The notes below the pieces were generated by a model that saw only the letters and a list, made by a program, of their open reading frames with translations, ran no database searches and had not been told where the DNA came from. DNA of 64,000 bases, from contig CM019697.1 in the NCBI GenBank assembly GCA_009760885.1, positions 29,752,710 to 29,816,709 of the forward strand, written 5' to 3'. Numbering within the stretch: position 1 is the stretch's first letter; the number at the start of each line of letters is the position of its first letter. The DNA is from Achatina immaculata (lineage: Eukaryota > Mollusca > Gastropoda > Stylommatophora > Achatinidae). Position numbers and translations under genes: made by a program. Of this stretch, positions 45,101 through 53,700 are shown one piece after another.

Positions 45101-47962
45101 CTTTTTTAGAACACCTGAATGAACGTAAAATTGGAGAAGCGTGGTTCCAGCAAGATGGTGCAACTGCACACACAGCTGGAGCAACACACAGTTTTTTGGA
45201 AGAAATTTTCGCAAATCGCATATCTCATGGAATTTGGCCTGCTCGTTCTCCAGATCTAAATCCATTAGATTATTATCTATGGGGTTTCTTGAAAGGAAAT
45301 GTTTACAAAAATAATGTACAAACAATTGAGGACCTGAAAGAAGCAATCAGAATTACCATTCAAGAAACAACAAAGGACACGTTGCACAAGGCATTTGACA
45401 ATATGAAGAGACGCCTAACAGTCATATCTTGAAGCCCGTGGTGGACATTTCCAACACCTGTTATAATGAATATTTCAGTGGTACATTCCAGCTAACCCAA
45501 AACAGCGTTGTATCATTTCAGTCACTATTATAACTAATTAAATGACTTTTTAAGCACATTTTGTGATGACGTCATTTACTTAATTTTTCAATTTTGTTTT
45601 TTCATAGAAAGTATAGTGAGATTTAAAAACACCCTAGTTTTTAGCAGTGCAAAGCATTTTTAGCATTATTTCAAAGAATCGTTTAAGAAAACTACCCTTG
45701 AAAAACGAAAAACAGACAAGAGACACATGAACAAAGAAAAAAAATATGTCAAGTTTGTTCATTCATTCATTTGCATGTCCCTTGTGGAACTTTGCCTCCC
45801 AAACAGCACTCCTGTAGGCCTCTCGGTTGTGAGCAAGATGTCCTGCCGCTGCTGCATCCATTTGCAGATCGTCAACGATGTCTTGCAGCCATCTTCGTTT
45901 TGGTCTTCCTCTCTTTCTTTTTCCCATTATGTACCCTTCCAAGATGGTCTTCTCTAAATTATTATGACGTTTAATGTGTCCAAAATATTTAAGTTTTCTC
46001 TCTTTAATCTTCTTTACTAGCCAGCCTTCTTCAATATTAAGCTCTTGTAGTATAGATATATTTTTCTTTTTTGTGTCCACGATATTTGAAGAACTCTTCT
46101 GTAGCATTTACATTCAAAGTTGCATTTATGTGTTTCTCAGGTGTTTTGTTAAGTGTCCAGGTCTCACAGGCATATACAAGTTTGTATGGACTACAAATAT
46201 GTATATGTTTTTAATACAGTGTTAATATATACATAGTTTTATGGCATATTTTGGGCATGTTATACGAAGAAGCTGTGGTAAAATTTGATAGTTGTCAGAG
46301 TAATGAAATGGTTAGTGCACTCACCCTCCAAAGCGAATATTGACGGTTCCTTCGGACAAGTAATTAGATTTCTTAAAAAAGTAGGAACACATTTATTCTT
46401 TAATGAAGCACTCACTTGTTAAAGTTTCAGCATTCACCTCATGTTGTTTTCCCAAAACATCTTCGTACAGCCACGAGGTAAATAAAACTCTCACCACCCC
46501 CACCCCCACCTTTTCATTCTTGCTTGTTACATATCATTCATGTCAATTTAGCTGCTTTTCTTATTTCGCTGTCATGTATGTTTTTGTATGAATAAGGCGA
46601 CACGTTAAAACAACGAATAAAGATGTCCCTTTTTTTTTTATTCATTCAGCTTTCTAATCTATTGCAGCGGACAAGACTTGTCTCCGAAAGCTGTTACTAC
46701 CTTTTTAAAAATAATCTAATTACCTCTTATCACAGCTTTACATCAGTGGCTTTGTGTGTGTCTGTGCGTGTGTGTGTGTGTGGGGGGGGGGGTTGCACTC
46801 GTGTGTGTTCATTAAGTTATACGAGTAACACTCATGCCAAACACTGAGTGATCCTGTCTGGAAGTGCCCCAGTCAACCTGCTGTAGAAGTGGGTACCAGA
46901 CTTCTGTAACTGGGGAATGAAACACTACTATATCTGATAGTGATAATATCACTCTCCTGAGTGTCCACAGGTCAAAGAAAATATTATCACTAACATAGTA
47001 TCCATTACATCCCTCAATTTCACGCACAGAACTACCTATGAATTTATACATATATTAGGAAAGAAACTGTGAGCCCTGGACACTTAACAAAACACCTGAG
47101 AAACACATAAATGCAACTTTGAATGTAAGTGCTACAGAAGAGTTCTCCAAATATCGTGGACACAAAAAAGAAAAATATATCTATACTACAAGAGCTTAAT
47201 ATTGAAGAAGGCTGGCTAGTAAAGAGGATTAAAGAAAGACAACTTAAATATTTTGGACACATTAAACGTCATGTTAATTTAGAGAAGACCGTATTGGAAG
47301 GATACATAATGGGAAAAAGAAAGAGAGGAAGACCAAAATGAAGATGGCTGCAATACATCGTTGACGATCTGCAATGGATGCAGCAGCAGCAGCAGGCCAT
47401 CTTACTCACAACCGAGAGGCCTACAGGAGTGCTGTTTGGGAGGCAAAGTTCCGCAAGGGGCATGCAAATGAATGAATGAATTAGGAAAGACTATTTCTAT
47501 TTCAAATTCTTCTTATATCTATGCTGTTCTTTTCCTCGATGCCTTGGTTCCACATTAGATTGCTGTTTGAGAATTTTTTCATGAGCTTCCAAAGAAATTT
47601 GATGCTTCTGCGTCTGACAGTTCGTGATTCTTATGGTGATCTGCCATTGCTGTGGGCGTGCCATTATCACTGCAGTTAGGGATGGTATTATTGTGTGAGT
47701 AATGGCTGAGTTACTAGTTCATAGCGACTCCTCTGGCAACATTTGTTGCCCGATCTGTTTTTTTAAAAATATTCCTTGTTCATCTATTTTCTAATGCCCA
47801 CAACTGACTTTTATGGATTATTTCAAACAACAGTTTTAAAACATTCCAAAGTCGGGGATGCATACACACGCGTTTTAAAAATTCTAAACTCAATGAGTCT
47901 AAGAGTTAATAAATGGGTAGTAGTAGTAGTAGTAATAGTAGTAGTAGTAGTAGTAGTAGTAA

Positions 47963-48013
<51 letters not shown>

Positions 48014-48257
48014 CAGTAGTAGTAGTAGTAGTAGGACTACCTGGTCCGTAAAGTGACGGTGAGTAAAGAAATCCCGTTTTCGAACAGTTACTACCACTCA
48101 ACGCTCCACATCCAATGCTGTAATATAGACCAGTTACTATAGTAACATCGCGCGTCCGTTGAAAAAGCCACATGGGAGTTATCACGCCGGCCATCTGCAA
48201 AAATGTGGCGACTGTGATCACTGTTAGAGATGACCAGACAAAGTATTTATGTCTCAT
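40902..48257 (-). CDS. Tetraspan membrane protein, claudin/PMP22-superfamily-like, with long C-terminal tail
   Basis: Three exons (48257-48041, 44206-44000, 42100-40902) join in phase to 1623 bases, 540 residues. TM1 is about residues 8-32, TM2 97-119, TM3 about 130-156, TM4 about 168-190. A polar, Ser/Thr/Arg-rich tail of about 350 residues follows, presumably cytoplasmic. The first loop has Trp30, GLYYSIGC (43-50) and Cys58, which resembles the W...GLW..C...C signature of claudins, PMP22 and related tetraspans, with Tyr in place of the second Trp. It carries two N-glycosylation sequons (Asn57, Asn77). No known member with this tail comes to my mind, so the exact family is open. The ATG at 48257 has an in-frame TGA 15 codons upstream. 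Intron 1 holds a mariner element, LINE ends and a SINE fragment. Confidence 0.75.
42900..43025. repeat. Short CAAGTC-type tandem repeat
   Basis: Imperfect units such as AAGTCTCAAGTC and AAGTCGAGTTAC, about 120 bases, inside intron 2 of the tetraspan gene. Similar AAGTC-rich sequence recurs at 43775-43870. Confidence 0.65.
43505..43725 (-). mobile_element. Non-LTR family D 3' end, (GAT)n tail
   Basis: Same 3' end as 13959-14500 (GNRKRGRPRLAWRREMMTV, then the tail), with a longer (ATC)n tract at 43505-43542 on the plus strand. It lies in intron 2 of the tetraspan gene. Confidence 0.8.
44000..44206 (-). CDS. Tetraspan gene exon 2
   Basis: The acceptor is TTTTATTTTGACAG and the donor CCT/GTAAGT. 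It is 207 bases, phase 1 in and out, and encodes residues 73-141: end of loop 1, TM2 and the start of TM3. Confidence 0.78.
44288..45635 (+). mobile_element. Mariner-like DD37D transposon, inactivated
   Basis: The ends are inverted repeats of about 33 bases (AGGGTGTTTCTAAAGTCTCA at left against AGGGTGTTTTTAAATCTCAC inverted at right) with a few mismatches. TA lies next to both ends (44286-44287, 45635-45636; one boundary base is uncertain). It is 1.35 kb with one decayed transposase. It lies in intron 1 of the tetraspan gene, in the opposite orientation to it. Confidence 0.85.
44488..45432 (+). pseudogene. DD37D transposase, frameshifted
   Basis: N-terminal DNA-binding part VVQRFIAKFHDKQPPHRTTV, RNLLNKLRDTGTVENAPRS, then, after a one-base frameshift near 44630, RPAVSEEKCLDIQDRIL. 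The first catalytic Asp is in FFSDEAWFHLFG (44890), the second in FQQDGATAHTAG (45150). The third is Asp in SPDLNPLDYYLWGFLKGN, 37 residues after the second. At least three frame breaks separate these parts. Confidence 0.85.
45750..46190 (-). mobile_element. Non-LTR family A 3' end, (ATTC)n tail
   Basis: The best-preserved family A C-terminus: ISILQELNIEEGWLVKKIKE, RKLKYFGHIKRHNNLEKTIL, EGYIMGKRKRGRPKRRW, LQDIVDDLQMDAAAAGHLAH, NREAYRSAVWEAKFHKGHAN, then the stop. The tail ATTCATTCATTT is at 45760-45771. It forms an inverted pair with 47065-47480. Confidence 0.85.
46566..46622 (+). repeat. Short repeat F copy
   Basis: CATGTATGTTTTTGTATGAA, then TAAGGCGACACGTT and AACGAATAAAGATG. See 19198-19250. 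Confidence 0.45.
46840..47015 (+). mobile_element. Diverged SINE body
   Basis: GCCCCAGTCAACCTGCTGTA, GAAGTGGGTACC, then a TGATAATATCACTCTCCTGA block and CACAGGTCAAAGAAAATAT, parallel to the body of 51636-51888. A tRNA-like head candidate (AATGGTTAGTGCACTC) lies apart at about 46300. Confidence 0.55.
47065..47480 (+). mobile_element. Non-LTR family A 3' end, (GAAT)n tail
   Basis: It starts CTGGACACTTAACAAAACAC and reads ATEEFSKYRGHKKEKYIYTT, RALNIEEGWLVKRIKERQ and so on to the GHAN end, then ATGAATGAATGAAT at 47466-47480. Single-base deletions near 47338 and 47372 break the frame. Confidence 0.85.
47917..48037. repeat. (TAG)n microsatellite at the exon 1 donor
   Basis: About 40 TAG units with rare changes, read as (CTA)n in the gene's sense. 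It begins within eight bases of the exon 1 splice donor. Confidence 0.97.
48041..48257 (-). CDS. Tetraspan gene exon 1
   Basis: It encodes residues 1-72: a short N-terminus, TM1 and most of loop 1. The donor is CCAG/GTAGTC, less than ideal, and a (TAC)n tract starts eight bases into the intron. Confidence 0.72.
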
Positions 48258-48955
48258 GACAGGGCAGATGAGGAACTCCGTATCGGAAAAGATTGTCCCA
48301 TTTCATAAACCTCACAACAAACAGCAGTCACATAACAGCTTCTAACATCTTTCTATAACAATCCTATGATTTTTTTTTAGAATACTACAAGAGATTTATA
48401 ACAGTAGTTGTAGTATTCCATAGCCACTCAAAATGGCACACTTCATACGATAGCTGACAACGGTGTTCAAGTTCTCTGCCATGGCTTCAACAGTAGCTTA
48501 CATCACTAGGTAGCTTCCACACGTGATAGCTTAAAAAAATGATTAAACAAAACATATGAGCAATTACCAAGCGACTGGTGCTTACATATTTTCACAGAAG
48601 AATGTTGAATTTCTTTCCCTATTTTGGAAGGCTGACGTTAAATGAGTCAGCTAAAGGAAGAAAAAAATACAGTACGCCAAATTTGTGAGCAGTGCAGTGA
48701 AAGCAGAGCTTGCTCTAAGCGTACACGCAAGTTGGAGTGATTTATATAACAATTTACAGCTGTCCAGGTTCTGATCAATACCGTAAGATACATTAATAAT
48801 GACAGTAAAAGTTCGATTCGACATAAAGCTAGCACATCTTTCCATTCCGTGATTTCGCATTCGTCCTAATTTTCTTTATCAAAAGAAAGATGCATTTATT
48901 TTATTGTAGAGAGGGCAAAACCGAGCTCTACACACACACGTGCGCACGCACACGA
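48258..48955. other. Upstream region of the tetraspan gene
   Basis: No further exon was recognised. The transcription start and promoter must lie here or further right, but no core element was seen. Confidence 0.5.
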
Positions 48956-49235
48956 ACAAACACACACACACAGGTAGAAGGAAAGAAACAAAGAAAGAGA
49001 GAAAGAAAGAAAGACAGAAAAAGAAAGAAAGAAAAAAGTAAGTAAGAAAGGGAAAGAATGAAAAAGAGAAAGTAAATAAGTAAGAAAGGGAAAGAAAGAA
49101 AGAAAAAAGAAAGAAATAGAAAGGAAGAAAGTGAGTAACAAAGAAAGCGAGAGAAAAAGAGAAAGAAAGAAAGAGAATGTAAATAAAAAAGAAAGAAAGA
49201 AAATGAAAGAAAGAAGAGAGAGAGAGAGAGAGAGA
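48955..49235. repeat. Purine-rich GAAA tract
   Basis: About 280 bases of imperfect (GAAA)n/(GA)n on the plus strand, preceded by a CA run. Open frames on it are compositional. Confidence 0.9.
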
Positions 49236-49236
49236 A

Positions 49237-49474
49237 AATGAATGAATGAATAATCTTTATTTTTAAAGGGTAAAGAATTGGGCACGCAGGTCCGTCTTAC
49301 ATTCTGCCCTTCATCACTCCATCTTTCATTCTTCCCACACGCTCGATTTAATACAAATATACAAATTAAATTAGGAAAAAACATATCAAAAGAATGTAAG
49401 ATTTAACTACTACATTCAAAGTAAAAGAGAAGAAGTAATTAACCTAATAAAATAGCACTCACGCACACATACAT
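49237..49474 (-). mobile_element. Repeat R copy 4
   Basis: Nearly identical to 36403-36660, with AATGAATGAATGAATAATCT at its left end on plus and the GGGCACGCAGGTCCGTC core. Its far end (ACGCAGACATATAC) was split by a family C insertion. Confidence 0.8.
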
Positions 49475-49486
49475 ACGCAGACATAT

Positions 49487-49658
49487 CTCTCTCTCTCTCT
49501 GAACCTTAAGTGCCCAGGGCACATGGGGCTTCCGCAAGGGTTTTCCACAAATGCCTGTCCTTCGCCTTTTTTTTCTGCTCTTGCCCAGGTGAGCCCTCTA
49601 TTGCTCAACATCCTTTCTGTTCTTCTCCATGTCTCTTTTGGTCTACCCTTACTTCTGT
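49487..49658 (-). mobile_element. Non-LTR family C 3' end with 12-bp target duplication
   Basis: The minus strand reads RSKGRPKETWRRTERMLSNR, GLTWARAEKK, VENPCGSPMCPGHL (shifted) and ends in (AG)n. ACGCAGACATAT flanks it on both sides (49475-49486 and 49659-49670), a clear target-site duplication. Confidence 0.88.
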
Positions 49659-49670
49659 ACGCAGACATAT

Positions 49671-49768
49671 ACATATGTTAGAATATCTATATTTACAATG
49701 TATTTTTGTTTACGCAGACATATACATAAACAAAAATACATTGTAAATACAGATATTCTAACATATGT
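49671..49768. repeat. Near-perfect palindrome, 42-bp arms
   Basis: The left arm 49671-49712 and right arm 49727-49768 are inverse complements with one mismatch (TATATTT against AAATACA), with a 14-base spacer. The spacer is itself another copy of CGCAGACATATA. Confidence 0.92.
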
Positions 49769-49939
49769 TTTTTTAACAGATATTAAAATAATTTCTAACA
49801 ATATCTAACAAGTTGCTTTTCTAACTATGTCATTTTAGTACTTGATGGTTGGCGAGTCACGTGTTGAAAGAGTGCTGGTTATTTTATAGAGGCATATAAT
49901 TACAAGCAAGTAAATAATGAAACAGGTTTGAGTTAAAGG

Positions 49940-50195
49940 ATGAGAGAGAAAGAGAGAAAGAGAGAGAGAGAGAAAGAAAGAAAGAAAGAGAGAGAAAAGA
50001 AAGAAAGAAAGAGAGAAAGAAGAAAGAGAGAGAGAGAGAAAGAAGAAAGAAAGAAAGAGAGAGAGAAAGAAAGAAAAAAGAAAGAAAGAAAGAGAGAAAG
50101 AAGAAAGAAAGAGAGAGAGAGAAAGAAGAAAGAAAAAGAGAGAGAGAAAAAGAAAGAAAGAAAGAGAGAGAAAGAAGAAGAGAGAGAGAGAGATC
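49940..50195. repeat. (GA)n/(GAAA)n polypurine tract
   Basis: About 250 uninterrupted purines on the plus strand, ending about 520 bases before the DNAL4 start codon. Such tracts can form triplex DNA. Any product read from it is an artefact. Confidence 0.95.
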
Positions 50196-50597
50196 GCACA
50201 ACCAAATCAGAGAAAGCATATTACACACATTATTGACATCAGTGAGTCTGCTACGGATGGTTTTCTTAACTGGTACATTTTTTACAAGTGCTTTTATGTT
50301 TCCTTTTTAAAAAGTTGAAGGCTATTACAGGGCAGTACAATGAAAATAAGTGGAAAGGGAGGGGGAGAGGAAAGAATTCCCTGATAAGACACAGATGCTG
50401 CTATGAAGATTGAGCTATAATATGCAAAAATATAAATGAATCATTTCTTACAAAAACGTGAAAATGGTCTCTTGCATAATATAGTGTGCAATATTTACAT
50501 ACATTTAGTATTTATACCGAGTACAGTATAGCAAGTGTAGACAATTATTTGTACCGTTGCATGTTATCGATAGTATATTTAAATGAAACGACTGTCC

Positions 50598-50637
50598 CAC
50601 GCATGCGCATTTGTCATAGTTACCGCTTTGAATTCAT
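50598..50637 (+). promoter_or_regulatory. Promoter-like motifs upstream of DNAL4
   Basis: CGCATGCGC (near 50600) resembles the NRF1 palindrome. AGTTACC (near 50617) resembles an RFX X-box half site, the switch for many ciliary genes. Both lie about 100 bases before the ATG. This is motif resemblance only. Confidence 0.35.
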
Positions 50638-50714
50638 GAACTAAGGGAAGTTTTGCTTGGCTAAGACTAAGGTTGTGGAGCGGGAACATTTTTGCGAAAA
50701 ATAAACAGTAAATT

Positions 50715-50786
50715 ATGGCAGAACCTACGGAAGAGAAGAAGGCGGAACCAGACTCAAAGCGGGTACATACATACCCATTAATCAGG
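50715..50786 (+). CDS. DNAL4: DNAL4 exon 1
   Basis: ATG and 24 codons to ...YPLIR, donor AGG/GTAAGT. Confidence 0.9.
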
Positions 50787-53700
50787 GTAAGTTTTGTCAC
50801 AGTTTAAATTCCTGAGTTAACATGTTGACAACAGAAATATAACAACGAAACATTTCATCATTCACGCAGTATATTAAATTAAGACAAATACTTAATGGAA
50901 ATACCGTTCAGGCTTTCCGGTTTTTAATTTAAAAGAAAAAAAAATTCACTGTCGACACCTGTTTGTCCCAGTTTTTGTTTCTCCTTTCAAATTAAAAAAA
51001 AATTGCATTCGAATTCTTCTTTCCCTACGATTTAGGTTAGTGGAACTGCTATTCATTCATTTGCATGTCCCTTGCCGAACTTTGCCTCCCTAACTGCACT
51101 CCTGTGGGCCCCTCGGTTGTAAGCAGAATGCCCTTCTGCATCACTTTGTAGATCATCAACGATGTCTTGCAGCCATCTTCGCCTTGGTCTTCCTGTCTTT
51201 CTTTTTCCCATTATGTACTCTTCCAAGACAGTCTTCTCTAGATTATCATGACGTTTAATGTGTCCAAAATATTTAAGTTTTCTTTGTTTAATCCTCTTTA
51301 CTAGCCAGCCATCTTCAATCTTGTAGTATGGATATATTTGTTCTTTTTACTATACTGCTATACACATTTTAAAATGAAGAGTGGAAAATTAATTTGTTAT
51401 TCCTAACTCCGAGTTGGAATTGGTGGAATTCGTGGTCATTTCTTTTTTCATTCTTTTTGTCTTGATGAGAGAGCCTTTTCTGTTGGTGACGTCATATAAA
51501 AATAAATAAATAAATAAAGAATAAAACAAGAATCTGTATGACAAAATAGTTAAGGTGCGACATCCTTCCTGTGCACTGTCTTATAGTTTGTGTTTAGAGA
51601 CTACAGTGGCAGTATATATATATATGTATATGTATGGGTGTCTGAGTGGCGAAGTGGTTAGTGCACTGGTCTCTCATGGCGAAGGTCAGGGGTTTGTTTC
51701 CAGCCTGAGGCACCCCAGTCACCCAGCTGTAGAAATGGGTACCCGACTTCTTCTGGAGTTGGGGAAGGAAAGGCAGCCAGGCGTGATACTGACTATATCA
51801 CCCTCTAGTGTGCTGACAGGTCAAGGAAAATATGGGCATTAACACCATATCCCTATGTGCTTCTAAGGCATGACACGATTACCTTTACTATATATATATA
51901 TATATATATATAGGGGTGATTGATAAGTTCTCGGCATAAGGTACTACGGATTATTTGTAGACAACTTTTTTGGGTTAGTTCTCAACATAGAACTTCTATT
52001 ATTATAAGCTATCACACAATTAAATATCATGTGTTTTAATTCAGTGGATTGTACTATCAAGTTAAACTTTAAAATTTTTAATGATTCCAAAAAATGTGAC
52101 ATTGGGGTGAACTAATGCAACAGCAGTAGTAAAATCCATTTTAGCTCCTGACACTAATAAACAATTATGTGATGATTTAGCAAATGCCTGCTATTTTGGT
52201 ATTGTGATTGACACTAGCAACCACGATGCTGAGAAAATGTTCCAACTGATTGTTCAGTACTTTAGTTCTAAAAATAGTATGAGACTATAAAAGTGCTTAA
52301 ACTGGATTATTTAAAAAGTGAAACTGCTTCTGAGATAAGCAATTACTGTGTTAATGCATTAGAAGAGAACAAGATTGATAAACATAAATGTGTTGCTTTC
52401 TGTGGCAACAATACAAATATGAATTTTGATGGAGTACGATGAACTGGTACAGACAGTGTGTTCACAAAATTGAAGATGAACCAAAGGAAAACATTTTCAG
52501 TGTTGGAGGTCCTGCGCACATACTTCATTAGTGGTCAAGGCAGCAGCTTATGTTCTAGCTGTAGAATGTGGAAACTATAATAATTAAACTTTTCATTCAT
52601 TTCTCAGTATAAACACAGCATCTGAAAGAATTTTGTGAATTTGTCAATGTAGAATACTGCAGACTGAACATACAAAAACAAGATGGTTATCATTGCTTCT
52701 TGCAGTGGAAAGAGTATTACAGCTTTATGAAGCACTAAAATCATTTTTCCTCTCAGAAGAAAAAAAAGCACCAAGTCTTGATTACCCAGTCTGAAAATCC
52801 CTTAAGCAAGATCTAACTTTGGTTTGTCCTAATCCTGATGAATGTATTTAACAGAAAAGTACTCAGACTGGAGAAGGCAGATAGTAGCATCTTGGAAGTA
52901 GGTGTAATTTGAGAGGAAAGCCTTACATTGATTAAACAGCAGAAAGAAGAAATATTTCTTCCCCTGAAAGTGAAATCTGTTATGAAACAAGCAGAAGATG
53001 AAGTTGGCCTGTCAGCTGTAGATATAAATATATTTTATGCTGAGGTGGAAGAGCTTTATATAATGTGCCATGCTTATGTACAGAGGTGGATGACACCTTT
53101 GAATAAATTTTCCATCTGTAAGTGATGCTTTTAGGCTCCATACCAGCATGGTAGCACCAGGAAGAGACTATAAAGTTTCTGATGATCCAGTGTTGTTTGA
53201 TCAATTCATGTAGTTGAAGCACTGTATTGAAGCAGTACTCACAGATAAGGTAAAATTCCCACTTCCATGCCATAAAGGCATATTGAGGGATATGGTGTTA
53301 ATGACCTTCGGCACTTGAAAGTGTGTTGTGGTCGGTATCACGCCTGGCCGCTTTACCTTCCCAGATTTCTCTGGTACTCATTTTTTAGAGGCTGGGTAAA
53401 CCCTGGGGCCTTTTTTGATGTGTGCCAGAAAAAATCCCACAGTAATCATAGAGGAGAAGGACAATTGGAATAGCAAATCTAGTCAGGAGAAGTAGACCTA
53501 TTTCATTGGACAGTCTGAATCTTTGGATCAGCATTCAGAGTTACTAAAACTGTGGGAATTTATCTTTAGTGTTCCTGGACATAATGCATATATAGAAATG
53601 TGGAAGTTGCCTTCATGTCTCAACAGTTGAAGCAATAATTAAATGTGATTTTAATTATGGAATGAGCTGCTCAGAATTCTATGATTATGTCAGTCAGAGC

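Noticed and set aside
46295..46365. Separate tRNA-like SINE head
   Set aside because: Only about 16 bases around GGTTAGTGCACTC match well, the B box is not recognisable, and no body follows directly. Mentioned only with the SINE body at 46840.
47823..48051. Poly-Thr, poly-Leu and poly-Val frames on the TAG tract
   Set aside because: Microsatellite translation only. The exon 1 frame ends at the donor at 48041.
48896..49384. 162-codon minus-strand frame
   Set aside because: It spans the purine tract and a repeat R copy. The Ser/Leu/Phe content is compositional.
49933..50236. Lys/Glu/Arg-rich frame on plus and Ser/Leu/Phe-rich frame on minus
   Set aside because: Direct translation of the GA/GAAA tract, open in several frames.
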